A DNA stretch of 19,557 bases from JAPUME01 sp964605715 (GCA_964605715.1 CAZSDV010000043.1:1-19557); one strand, 5' to 3'. Positions 7,519 to 15,594 are shown, counted from the stretch's first letter. Translations and numbers: made by a program. The notes: generated from the sequence alone by a model not told the origin.

Positions 7519-10095
7519 ATGAGGCAAAGAAACTTTCGGAACATTTCGCTATTCGTACTTTTTATCCTGGCTGGGGTGCTGTTCTTTGGGACTAGCCAAG
7601 GACGGGCCCCATACCCTGTTTTGCAGGATCCATTTCAAGATGGAATAAAGTATCTATCAACGAACAAGCCCCAGGAAGCCATCCGTGAGTTTGAAAAATC
7701 GCTCCAAGAGTATCCTCTATTTTCCGCGACACACTCCTACTTGTCTGATGCGCACGCTCAAATAGGAGAATGGGGAAAAGCACTTGATTACATTAACCAC
7801 GCGATCCAGCTAGATTCCGAAATTCCCAGTTATTACAATCAGCGAGCGCTGATCTTTCAGCAACAAAAGCAATTCCAAAAGGCCCTTCCTTCTATGCTGA
7901 AAGCACTTGAGCTGCGGCCAGAACAATACCTTGAATATTATTATTTCAACCTGGCAGGAATCTATCGAGAATTACTGCTCCATGACGATGCTGTTTTGAA
8001 CTATAAAAAGACTCTAGAAATTAAACCTAAATTTTTCCAAGCACACATAGGATTGGGGGAGATTTACCTGTCTCGTAACTTGACGAAGGAAGCAATTCAT
8101 GAGTTCTCGACAGCGGCACGCATCCAACCTAAGCTAGTGAAGAGTTATAGCCTGATAGGAGTGGCTCACGCCCGAGCTGGGAGCCATCAAGAGGCTGTTG
8201 ATGCGTTTCGTCGGGCACTGGAACTTGATCCGAAACTCCACATGATCTATTACAATCTGGGTTTGAGTCTGAATCATCTGGGCCAAATGGAGGAAGCCAG
8301 GAAAAACCTCAGGATATTCAGGTCATTGCAAGATAATGCAGAGGCGAAAGAGTATAAAGAACTCCAGATTGAGGTGGCCGGAAGGAAGGATCTGCAAGTG
8401 GCAGGAAAGATTTCAGATGAAATTGCTCCCGTTATTCTCCCGCTCCCGCTTTCCCAGAAGGAAGTCCAAACCACAAAAAAACAGAGGTTAGCTTCTCAAG
8501 TTGGCGAGGTTTTTGCCGATGTTACCCAAGAATCTGGAATTTCCTTTCGTCACACCAATGGGGCTACTGCTGAGAAGTATATGCCTGAGACGATGGGTTC
8601 TGGGGCGTTGTTCTTTGATTATAACAATGATGATCAACTAGATATTTTCTTGGTAAATGGAGGATCTCTGGTCGACTCGACATTAGCTTCTCGAGCACCT
8701 CACGCTCTTTATCGCAACAATGGGGACGGCACCTTCCAGGATATTACACCAAAAGCTGGCATCGGTAAGGATGGATATGGGATGGGAGCTTGCGCTGCTG
8801 ATTATGACAATGATGGCTGGGTAGACCTTTATCTTACCCAGTTCGGATCAAATTTTCTTTATCGCAACAATGGGGACGGCACCTTCCGCGACAGCTCTGA
8901 TTCAGCTGGAGTGGCTTCGCCTTTATGGAGCAGCAGTTGTGCGTTCGCGGATATTGATAATGATGGCTACCTAGATCTTTACGTGGTCAATTATGTCGAC
9001 TTTGCGCTCGACAACCACAAGTACTGCGGTTCTCATATCCAAGGGCTCCGATCTTACTGCCACCCAAATGTATATAAGGGGCTGCCTGACGTACTCTATC
9101 GTAATAATGGAAATGGTACCTTTACTGACATTACCAAGGCGGCTGCAGTTTACAGTTCAGATGGGAAGGGCCTTGGAGTCGCATTCGGTGATTACAATAA
9201 TGACGGTTGGGTTGATATCTATGTGGCAAATGATTCTGTTGCCAATTTCTTATATAAAAACCAAGGGGATGGTACATTTACTGAAGTGGCTCTCTGGACG
9301 GGCACTGCTGTGGATGGCAATGGCCCCCCCGAAGCTAGCATGGGGATTGATTGGGGGGACATGAATAATGATGGATTACTAGACCTTTATGTTACCAATT
9401 TAAATACGGAAACCCACACGCTTTACAGCAATGCTCTAGATGGATTTTTTACTGATGTTACCTGGCAAGCTGGTCTAGGCGGGCCTACTTTTCCTTTCGT
9501 TGGTTTCGGCACAGCCTTTCTTGATGATGACAATGATGGCGATCTAGATGTCATTGTGGCCCAAGGCCACATTCTCGACAATGTTAACCAATCTCGCGAC
9601 AATATTAGTTACCCGCAACGCAACCTACTCTTTCATAATGAAGGTTCAGGAATTTTTAAGGAAGTATCTATGAAACCAGATGCCGATTTTTCCAAGCAAA
9701 AAGTTAGTCGGGGTTTAGCAGTTGGTGATATTGACAACGATGGTGATTTAGATGTTCTGATCAACAATTGCAATCAGACTGCTGATCTCTACCGGAATGA
9801 GCAGAGAAATGAGAACCATTGGTTGATCGTCAAAACCCATGGTACCAAAAGCAATCGTGATGGGATTGGGGCGCAGCTTCGCTTAACGGCAGGGGGTACT
9901 ACTCAGGTTCGTGAGGTAAGGGCTGGATCTAGCTATCAATCCCAAAACGATCTCCGCGTGCACTTTGGCCTTGGAGAAACCTTTCGTATTGACCGGCTAG
10001 AGCTGCGGTGGCCTAGTGGAAGGGTGGAGGCATTCACAAATTTGAAAGCCGATCAAATTTTGAAGATCCGTGAGGGTGAAGGTTTGGCTCAGTAG
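7519..10095 (+). CDS. Exported TPR + CRTAC1 fusion protein (FG-GAP/VCBS propeller + ASPIC/UnbV)
   Basis: The 858-aa product has a signal peptide or anchor (basic MRQRNFRN, hydrophobic 9-23), then about six or seven TPR units at about 36-275 (for example AIREFEKSLQEYP, AVLNYKKTLEIKP, AVDAFRRALELDP), a linker at about 280-328, and a full CRTAC1 module. Calcium-loop motifs of the D-x-(D/N)-N-D-G/D-x-x-D type start at residues 367, 428, 478, 558, 614, 669 and 737, giving seven blades. The first has D instead of G in the loop (DYNNDDQLD). The ASPIC/UnbV domain lies at about 778-848 (SNRDGIGAQLRLTAGG, GSSYQSQNDLRVHFGLG, LRWPSGRVEAF). C503-x10-C514 is a likely disulfide in the same blade as in the 591-aa relative. 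TPR-CRTAC1 fusions are known from marine bacteria, but their function is not established. A protein-binding scaffold joined to a calcium-dependent adhesion-like propeller is an inference. TAA at 7513-7515 in the same frame bars an upstream start. Confidence 0.92.
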   Translation: MRQRNFRNISLFVLFILAGVLFFGTSQGRAPYPVLQDPFQDGIKYLSTNKPQEAIREFEKSLQEYPLFSATHSYLSDAHAQIGEWGKALDYINHAIQLDSEIPSYYNQRALIFQQQKQFQKALPSMLKALELRPEQYLEYYYFNLAGIYRELLLHDDAVLNYKKTLEIKPKFFQAHIGLGEIYLSRNLTKEAIHEFSTAARIQPKLVKSYSLIGVAHARAGSHQEAVDAFRRALELDPKLHMIYYNLGLSLNHLGQMEEARKNLRIFRSLQDNAEAKEYKELQIEVAGRKDLQVAGKISDEIAPVILPLPLSQKEVQTTKKQRLASQVGEVFADVTQESGISFRHTNGATAEKYMPETMGSGALFFDYNNDDQLDIFLVNGGSLVDSTLASRAPHALYRNNGDGTFQDITPKAGIGKDGYGMGACAADYDNDGWVDLYLTQFGSNFLYRNNGDGTFRDSSDSAGVASPLWSSSCAFADIDNDGYLDLYVVNYVDFALDNHKYCGSHIQGLRSYCHPNVYKGLPDVLYRNNGNGTFTDITKAAAVYSSDGKGLGVAFGDYNNDGWVDIYVANDSVANFLYKNQGDGTFTEVALWTGTAVDGNGPPEASMGIDWGDMNNDGLLDLYVTNLNTETHTLYSNALDGFFTDVTWQAGLGGPTFPFVGFGTAFLDDDNDGDLDVIVAQGHILDNVNQSRDNISYPQRNLLFHNEGSGIFKEVSMKPDADFSKQKVSRGLAVGDIDNDGDLDVLINNCNQTADLYRNEQRNENHWLIVKTHGTKSNRDGIGAQLRLTAGGTTQVREVRAGSSYQSQNDLRVHFGLGETFRIDRLELRWPSGRVEAFTNLKADQILKIREGEGLAQ
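8706..8887 (+). repeat. Exact 32-bp direct repeat inside the propeller coding region (8706-8737 and 8856-8887)
   Basis: The two copies are identical over 32 bases and encode the same ALYRN/FLYRN-type NNGDGTF segment of two adjacent blades. They start exactly 150 bases apart, that is 50 codons. The same segment in other blades (9094-9122, 9248-9278) has diverged in codon use (for example GGAAATGGTACC and GGGGATGGTACA). The identity, including third codon positions, points to recent copying or gene conversion between blades. Confidence 0.85.
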
Positions 10096-10157
10096 TGGAT
10101 AATTATGGTCGATCTATTTTTTGGGCATCCATTTAGTTGACAGCGATCTAATACTGC

Positions 10158-11294
10158 ATGCCCACGGAATTGAGAGGAGCTAAATTGGTTTCCTGGTTCA
10201 GGACTGCTACTAAAAGGCGATGTGCGCGTTTGGGTATGCTGGCTTGGCGGAGTAAGAATCCTCGCATTTGCCAGGGAACTTTGAGTGTAATTATTAAGCT
10301 CACCCTCGATCTTTATTGCAAAAAAATTTCCTTTTTTGGATTCGTCATATTTCTTATAACGATCCCCCTGAACGGGCAAGAAACGCCAGGAGGTATTTCC
10401 TTATTGGAGGTACCTGGGTCAATCCAAGCTGACGAAGGGAGTCTTTCCTTAGTTGACCCGGCACTTAAGGGTTTAAAGGAGTTTATCCAAGCAGGAGATT
10501 GGGAGAAGGCACGCTCTGTAGCCCAGCGATTAATGGTGAGGAATCCCCAGGATCCTAATCCTCACTATTGGTTAGGGTATGTATTGTTACGCCAACATCA
10601 AGGTATCGCGGCGATCCCTCTCTTAAGGAAAGCTGAACGGTTAGGGTTGGAGCAGCCGGACTTTCCTAAGGTCTTGGGGCTTGCTTACTACACCTTAAAT
10701 CAATTTGTCTTGTTTAGTCGGCAGATGAGGAAGGCAATAGAAGCTGACCCACAAGATCCGTGGCCCCATTTCTACTTGGGTTTGTACGAACTCCAGATGA
10801 GAGAGAACTATAAGAAGGCTCAGGTTAATTTCAATCAATCCTTGAAGCTCCAGCCCAACAATGCCAGGGCACGGTACTACCATGGATATTGCCATGAAAT
10901 GCTTGGGGAGTATGACCGTGCCCAAAATGATTACGAGAATGCGCTTGAGCTGTTGAAGCTTACTCAGGCTAGTTTCAGCCTTCCTTACCAACGCATGGCT
11001 AAGCTATCGGCTGGAATGAACCTGGATAAAACCCTTTCTTATAAGTATGCGTTGCGAGCGGTTGAGATCAATCCGAACCTTGCTGAAAATCATCTGATCT
11101 TAGCTAAAATTCATGAAAGCCAAGGCAAATTGACAGCGACAGTTCAGGAGCTTCGAGAAGCTGCTCGTATTGACCCTACTCTTGCCCTCCCTCACTACAG
11201 GTTATTCAGGATATTATTGAAGCAGGGCGAAAAGAATGCGGCAGATACTGAACTAGCTGAGTTTCAGAGGCTCACCAAGCTTTATGGTCCGTAA
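10158..11294 (+). CDS. Exported tetratricopeptide-repeat protein
   Basis: The open frame gives 378 aa. A hydrophobic segment at about 57-71 (ISFFGFVIFLITIPLNG) with KK before it and a likely cut at G73/Q74 looks like a signal peptide, so the product should be exported. TPR helices fill about 103-370 (AGDWEKARSVAQRLMVRNP, NYKKAQVNFNQSLKLQPNN, EYDRAQNDYENALELL, KLTATVQELREAARIDP). No catalytic domain is seen. The start is uncertain. The ATG at 10158 has no ribosome site. A TTG at 10185 has AGAGGAG five bases before it. A TTG at 10281, preceded by AGGGA, would give the most normal signal peptide. I report the longest form. The gene follows the TPR-CRTAC1 gene after 62 bases and overlaps the next TPR gene by 11 bases, so the three probably form one transcript. 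It could be a partner or assembly factor for the propeller protein, but this rests on context only. Confidence 0.82.
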   Translation: MPTELRGAKLVSWFRTATKRRCARLGMLAWRSKNPRICQGTLSVIIKLTLDLYCKKISFFGFVIFLITIPLNGQETPGGISLLEVPGSIQADEGSLSLVDPALKGLKEFIQAGDWEKARSVAQRLMVRNPQDPNPHYWLGYVLLRQHQGIAAIPLLRKAERLGLEQPDFPKVLGLAYYTLNQFVLFSRQMRKAIEADPQDPWPHFYLGLYELQMRENYKKAQVNFNQSLKLQPNNARARYYHGYCHEMLGEYDRAQNDYENALELLKLTQASFSLPYQRMAKLSAGMNLDKTLSYKYALRAVEINPNLAENHLILAKIHESQGKLTATVQELREAARIDPTLALPHYRLFRILLKQGEKNAADTELAEFQRLTKLYGP

Positions 11295-12054
11295 TTACTT
11301 TTTCATCATGGTACTTTTGTCCTTTTTTGGGCATGAAGGGTCCGTTTACGCTCAATTTGGGCCAATTATGAGTCCTAATTTGGCGCCTCAGGCTCGCTCT
11401 GAGCAAGAACTTGACACCTACATTGGAATTATACAAGCAAGCTCTCCACAAGAAACAGTTCACCAGGTCGAAGCCTTTGAACATGCCTATCCTCAGTCAG
11501 CCCTCCTCGGGATTGCATATCAATATCAAATGCTAGCCTATCGAGATCTGAATGATTTTGGCCAGACCATCCGAAGCGGAGAAAAAGCTCTGAAATTGAA
11601 CCCCGATAATCTAAATACCCTTCTTACCTTAGCGGCTGTTCTTCCTAATTCAGTCTCAGGGGATCAAGCTGAAAAGTCCCGTCTTGCCCAAGCGGAAAAT
11701 TATGTCCAACTCGCTTTTCAGGGTATGGAAAAAATTAAACTTCCACGAACCGTTTCTCCTGATCACTGGGAGCTTCTTAGGCGACAGCTCCAGGCTTCAG
11801 CACATGAGTCGCTTGGCTTTGTAGCGATTAAGCGAGGCGACTCCTCAAAAGCAGTTACGGAATTTGAAAAAGCGGTTAAGCTGAATCCTACTCCCCAAGG
11901 AAGCCAGTACTATCGTTTGGGGGCAGCCTACTTGTTTGCCAACAAGAAGGATGCTGCAATCGATTTCCTTCAGCGAGCCACTGAGTTAGGACCAAAGAAA
12001 GTCCAAATAATGGCTCAAGAGTTATTGCGGAAAATAGGCAAAAAAAAGAAATAA
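11284..12054 (+). CDS. Small exported tetratricopeptide-repeat protein
   Basis: The 256-aa product has a signal peptide (MVRNY, hydrophobic to about 15, probable cut after VYA at 23). It then has a helical region with TPR-like pairs at about 40-125 (FGQTIRSGEKALKLNPDN) and two clear TPRs near the end (DSSKAVTEFEKAVKLNPTP and KDAAIDFLQRATELGP). It ends in a basic IGKKKK tail. The ATG lies inside the end of the previous TPR gene with an 11-base overlap in another frame, and AGAGG stands 13-14 bases before it, so translation is probably coupled. No enzyme motif is seen. It is likely a periplasmic scaffold working with the upstream TPR and TPR-CRTAC1 proteins. No clear terminator follows in the 393 bases before the next gene. 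Confidence 0.88.
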   Translation: MVRNYFFIMVLLSFFGHEGSVYAQFGPIMSPNLAPQARSEQELDTYIGIIQASSPQETVHQVEAFEHAYPQSALLGIAYQYQMLAYRDLNDFGQTIRSGEKALKLNPDNLNTLLTLAAVLPNSVSGDQAEKSRLAQAENYVQLAFQGMEKIKLPRTVSPDHWELLRRQLQASAHESLGFVAIKRGDSSKAVTEFEKAVKLNPTPQGSQYYRLGAAYLFANKKDAAIDFLQRATELGPKKVQIMAQELLRKIGKKKK

Positions 12055-12447
12055 TGAGTGAGATCAACCTTCCTTTGTGGTGAAATTAAACGGAGCAGAG
12101 AAGGGCAATGTTGGTACACAGAGGAAGTTCATTTCCTTTTTTATCTTGTTAATTTTTGCTGAGGATATCTGGCTGAAAGGTGAGATAAGGCCACATTGTT
12201 TTTAGGGAAAAAAAGTCAGGCCTTCTTAGTTTCCAAGAGTAATAAGAAAAAATCTCTCCCTGCCCTTATACGTGATCCGTAATTATCAAACGTATTAGTT
12301 CAAACGGGGATTAATTTATTTTCAATGTGCTTTCCGTTCTCCCCCCTGCTACAATACCGAGTCCACCTGGCATTGAGTAAGAACAACAAAAAAGATGACT
12401 ATTTGGAAATCCTTACTAGCAAACCTATAAGAAGGAGAAATTCAGTT
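12055..12447 (+). other. Intergenic region (393 bp) before the aldolase gene
   Basis: An AT-leaning stretch separates the TPR genes from the metabolic cluster. A loose inverted repeat, AAGGCC at 12187-12192 and GGCCTT at 12219-12224, has a 26-base loop and no T-run at a useful place. No convincing -35/-10 pair, riboswitch or terminator is seen. The frame of the aldolase gene stays open back to 12325 with an ATG there, but that extension is not protein-like. The only clear signal is the ribosome binding site at its right end. Confidence 0.55.
12432..12437 (+). promoter_or_regulatory. Shine-Dalgarno of the aldolase-like gene
   Basis: AAGGAG lies ten bases before the ATG at 12448. It decides the start in favour of this ATG over the in-frame ATG at 12325, which has no such site. 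Confidence 0.75.
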
Positions 12448-13518
12448 ATGTCCCCGACAGAACGTAAGCGTCCCAAAAAGTTGATTGTGGATACCCGTGG
12501 GGAATTTATTGCTCCACCAACTGATGCCATGTGGGATGCAATGCGATCTGCTGACTATGGATGGCCTCTATATGGGGAAGATGTCAATGTTAACCAACTT
12601 GAAGAAATGGTTGCGGAAATGACTGGCAAGGAAGCTGCCCTCCTTGTACCTACTACCAGCGTCGCAAACCTACTAGGAATGATGGGATATGTTCAGCGAG
12701 GAGATGTTGCGATAATGGAGGCTCGATGCCACCTGTGGTGGGTGGAGGAACGTAATATTGCTCATCATACAGGTGGAGTTCCTCGGCTTATCAGAGGTAA
12801 TAAATTTGGCGAGATGTCTCTTGAGGATATCGAAGGTGCCATTATGGAGTCGGGCTATTCTTATCGTCCCCGGACATCATTAATCTGCTTGGAAAACACA
12901 CACAACATATGCGGTGGAACGGCTTTGTCACCGCGTTACATGACTCAGGTTGCTGAGCTGGCTCATAAACATGCGGCAGCGGTGCTCGTGGATGGGGCTC
13001 GACTGTTCAACGCAGCAATCGTGCATAACGTACCTCTCAGCGATCTTGCCGGTCCGGTTGATGTGGTAAGCCTAAGCCTTAATAAGGGCATAGGTGCTCC
13101 TTACGGTGCGATGGTATGTGGAACAAAAGATTTCATAGAGCAAGCGGGGAAAAATCAGCGCGTGTTAGGATGCCACTCCGTACACAAAGAAGGAATTTTT
13201 GCGGCAGCGGCCATTATTGGACTCGAAACCATGATTGACCGCCTTGCCGAAGACCACAATCAAGCTCGCCGCTTGGCAGAGCTAATCGCTCCTTTGCCAG
13301 GCGTAGAGGTAGACATGGAAACTGTCCAGACCAATATTGTTCGTATAGAAACAATTTCAATTGATCCATTTGTTTTGGTACAGCGAGTGCTTGACCGAGG
13401 GGTGGGTATGAGTGTTCTCGATCAAAAGGCAGCAAAAATGGTAACCCATCGTGGGATCAGCGACAAAGATATAGAGTTTGCGGTCAAGGTTATTGAGGAA
13501 GCGCTTACTCTAAACTAA
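12448..13518 (+). CDS. Threonine aldolase/beta-eliminating lyase family PLP enzyme
   Basis: The 356-aa product belongs to the fold-type I PLP enzymes of the low-specificity threonine aldolase group, which split beta-hydroxy amino acids into glycine and an aldehyde; some members act as beta-eliminating lyases. Motifs in order are YGEDVNVNQLEE at 42-53 (family form GDDP.V..LE), the H95 region whose histidine stacks on the cofactor, LENTHNICGG at 148-157, VDGARLFNAA at 181-190 with D182 for the pyridine nitrogen and R185, and SLNKGIGAPYGA at 210-221 with K213 as the Schiff-base lysine. The length fits the family (about 335-360). The segment after H95 (HLWWVEERNIAHHTGG) carries a WW pair where common aldolases have other residues, so the substrate may not be threonine. 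The gene heads a same-strand cluster with E1 alpha, E1 beta and a zinc dehydrogenase. The start follows the Shine-Dalgarno at 12432-12437. The product is cytosolic. Confidence 0.9.
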   Translation: MSPTERKRPKKLIVDTRGEFIAPPTDAMWDAMRSADYGWPLYGEDVNVNQLEEMVAEMTGKEAALLVPTTSVANLLGMMGYVQRGDVAIMEARCHLWWVEERNIAHHTGGVPRLIRGNKFGEMSLEDIEGAIMESGYSYRPRTSLICLENTHNICGGTALSPRYMTQVAELAHKHAAAVLVDGARLFNAAIVHNVPLSDLAGPVDVVSLSLNKGIGAPYGAMVCGTKDFIEQAGKNQRVLGCHSVHKEGIFAAAAIIGLETMIDRLAEDHNQARRLAELIAPLPGVEVDMETVQTNIVRIETISIDPFVLVQRVLDRGVGMSVLDQKAAKMVTHRGISDKDIEFAVKVIEEALTLN

Positions 13519-13557
13519 TCCATCTCAAATTTCCTCGTGGATATTAGATCTATCACT

Positions 13558-14562
13558 ATGGCCCCCCAAAAAAAACCACTGAACAGCGATTGGAAAAATG
13601 TTTCGGCTGAGATGCGCCTGGATTGGTATCGGCAGATGTACCGTATACGATCCTTTGAGGAGCAGATCCCTTTTCTTGATAAGGCGAGGCTGCTTCAGGG
13701 TACTGCCCATCTTTATATCGGGATGGAAGCAATTGCCGTAGGGGCTTGTGCGGCAATGCAAGAGAAGGACATGCTTACGAGTACCCATCGGGGCCATGGG
13801 CACTGCATTGCTCGTGGTTTGGATATTAAGCGCATGATGGCTGAAATTATGGGTCGAGCTTCGGGGTATTGCCGTGGGAAGGGTGGCAGTATGCATATTA
13901 CGGACATCTCGCGAGGAATGCTAGGGGCTGATGGTATTGTGGGCGGAGGTATCCCTATTGCGGTTGGTGCTGCCTTAGGAGCTCGCTTGAAGGGTGAGGA
14001 TTCGGTAGTGTTTAGTTTTTTCGGAGACGGGGCAAGTAACCAGGGTTCATTTCATGAAGCGCTCAATTTTGCAGGGGTATTTCGGCTACCTGTTGTTTTC
14101 ATTTGCGAAAATAACTTGTGGGCCTTAAGCGCTCCGTTTACAGAATCAACTGCAGGACAGAGCGTTTCCCGACGCGCAGCAGCCTATGGAATGAAAGGAG
14201 AGCAAGTCGATGGCAATGACATTGAAGGTGTTTTCGAGGCCGTTTCTAGGGTAGCTGAGTGTGCACGTCAAGGGGATGGTCCCTCTTTACTGGAATGCCA
14301 GAGTTACCGGTGGCATCCTCACTCTGTTTTTACTCAGAATGACATACGTCCGGCAAAGGAAATTGAAGAATGGAAACAGCGAGATCCCATTGAACGGTAC
14401 CGGGTTCGTTTATTGAAATCGAAAGCCGTTACGGCAGAAATCCTTGGTCAGATTGAAGCTGAGGTTGCTGCTGAAATCGATGCGGCCGTTCAACATGCAA
14501 AACAGAGCCCTTCTCCAGATCGCGAAAGTGCTTTCGAGGATGTCTACGCATTAGAGAGCTAA
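13558..14562 (+). CDS. Thiamine-diphosphate 2-oxoacid/acetoin dehydrogenase E1 component, alpha subunit
   Basis: The 334-aa protein is the alpha subunit of an alpha2-beta2 E1 enzyme of the pyruvate/branched-chain/acetoin dehydrogenase group. It binds thiamine diphosphate and magnesium for decarboxylation or acyloin cleavage. The cofactor motif is GDGASNQG at 156-163, continuing through FHEALNFAG, LPVVFICENN and LWALS. Other family marks are HRGHGHCIARG at 78-88, GKGGSMH at 107-113 and the RSFEEQ start. The size matches AcoA and bacterial PDH-alpha proteins. The E1 beta gene follows after four bases, so the pair is surely co-translated. No lipoyl E2 or E3 gene lies in the window. The substrate (pyruvate, branched-chain 2-oxo acid or acetoin) cannot be fixed. 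An in-frame GTG at 13537 could add seven residues; neither start has a ribosome site, and I prefer the ATG. Confidence 0.92.
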   Translation: MAPQKKPLNSDWKNVSAEMRLDWYRQMYRIRSFEEQIPFLDKARLLQGTAHLYIGMEAIAVGACAAMQEKDMLTSTHRGHGHCIARGLDIKRMMAEIMGRASGYCRGKGGSMHITDISRGMLGADGIVGGGIPIAVGAALGARLKGEDSVVFSFFGDGASNQGSFHEALNFAGVFRLPVVFICENNLWALSAPFTESTAGQSVSRRAAAYGMKGEQVDGNDIEGVFEAVSRVAECARQGDGPSLLECQSYRWHPHSVFTQNDIRPAKEIEEWKQRDPIERYRVRLLKSKAVTAEILGQIEAEVAAEIDAAVQHAKQSPSPDRESAFEDVYALES

Positions 14563-14566
14563 TAAA

Positions 14567-15544
14567 ATGAAAAATATGTCTTTTGTAGAAGCTTTGAACG
14601 AAGCCCTTAAAGAGGAAATGCGTAGGGATTCAAGCGTATTTGTCATGGGAGAAGATGTAGGTCGAATGGGTGGGTTGTTTAAAGTTACCCAGGGGCTTTT
14701 GGAGGAGTTTGGAGCTCAGCGTGTTATGGATACACCGATCTCAGAAGCTGCCATCGCTGGGGCTGGAGTGGGGTCAGCGTTGGCAGGAGCACGGCCCGTT
14801 GTTGAATTTCAATTTATGGATTTCACTGGTCTTGCGATGGATCAAATTGCAAACCACGCTGCCAAGCTTCGTTATATGACGGGGGGGATGATATCAGTGC
14901 CGCTTGTTATGCGAGCTCCAATTTGTGGAGGGGTTGGGCTAGGAGCCCAACATTCGCAGTCACTCGAAGCTTGGTTTGCCCATGTTCCAGGACTGAAGGT
15001 AGTTATGCCATCTACCGCTTCTGATGCCAAAGGGTTACTTAAGAGCGCAATTCGTGATCCGAACCCTGTCTTGTTCTTAGAGCATCGGCTGCTATATGCG
15101 CAAACTGGGCCGGTGCCAGAAGGAGAGCACCTTTTGCCTTTGAGTTCTGCACGAGTCATGCGACCCGGCAAAGATATCACCTTGATTGCAACAGGTCGAA
15201 CTGTCCCACTTTCCCTTGCTGCTGCGAAAAAACTTTTCAGTGAAGGGGTTGAGGTGGAAGTGGTTGATCCGCGTACGCTCAGTCCCGCTGATACCGCGAC
15301 GCTTTTTCGATCTGTTAAGAAAACAAACCGTCTTGTGGTGGTAAGCGACGGTTGGCGCACTTGTGGGTATGCTGCTGAAGTTGTTGCATTGGTAGCTGAG
15401 GAATGTTTTTATGATCTAGAGGCGCCAATTCAGCGAGTCTGTGCTCCGGATGTTCCAATGCCGGTGGCATCAAAACTTCAAAAAGCGGTCATGGTTAATG
15501 AAGAAGATATTCTAGGTGCTTGCCGCAAAGTTTTAGCGGCCTGA
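14567..15544 (+). CDS. Thiamine-diphosphate 2-oxoacid/acetoin dehydrogenase E1 component, beta subunit
   Basis: The 325-aa protein is the beta subunit that completes the E1 heterotetramer with the product just upstream. Typical marks are the MSFVEALNEALKEEM start, GEDVGRMGG at 28-36, DTPISEAAIAG at 55-65 with E60 at the position that activates the thiazolium cofactor, the FMDF and ANHAAKLRYMTGG region, and GGVGLGAQHSQSLE at 121-134 with the active-site H129. The C-terminal transketolase domain has VVDPRTLSPAD and a DGWRTCGYAAEV segment, in which most relatives have GWRTGG; the cysteine is a small oddity. The ATG follows the E1 alpha stop after four bases, with no good ribosome site, so coupling is likely. 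E2 and E3 are absent nearby. Confidence 0.93.
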   Translation: MKNMSFVEALNEALKEEMRRDSSVFVMGEDVGRMGGLFKVTQGLLEEFGAQRVMDTPISEAAIAGAGVGSALAGARPVVEFQFMDFTGLAMDQIANHAAKLRYMTGGMISVPLVMRAPICGGVGLGAQHSQSLEAWFAHVPGLKVVMPSTASDAKGLLKSAIRDPNPVLFLEHRLLYAQTGPVPEGEHLLPLSSARVMRPGKDITLIATGRTVPLSLAAAKKLFSEGVEVEVVDPRTLSPADTATLFRSVKKTNRLVVVSDGWRTCGYAAEVVALVAEECFYDLEAPIQRVCAPDVPMPVASKLQKAVMVNEEDILGACRKVLAA

Positions 15545-15594
15545 TACAGAGATCCTTTGATCTCCATTGGAGGGTTTGTCCGAAAGCGGCCATT

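Noticed and set aside
10137..10165. Exact TTGACA on the plus strand as promoter of the 378-aa TPR gene
   Set aside because: No acceptable -10 box stands at 16-18 bases (GCCCAC at 17), so it is likely chance.
12187..12224. Inverted repeat AAGGCC/GGCCTT as terminator of the TPR gene cluster
   Set aside because: Only six base pairs with a 26-base loop and no T-run after it.
12325..12447. N-terminal extension of the aldolase-like gene from an upstream ATG
   Set aside because: The extra 41 residues look random and have no ribosome site, while the ATG at 12448 has AAGGAG ten bases before it and yields a normal family length.
14872..15360. Long antisense open frame (162 codons) opposite E1 beta, and similar ones opposite other genes
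   Set aside because: The sense strand has full family motifs; these antisense frames carry no domain and are shadows of codon bias.
15520..15594. N-terminal extension of the zinc dehydrogenase from an upstream start
   Set aside because: It overlaps the end of E1 beta and its residues do not match the MDR fold, which begins at MKALVKT.
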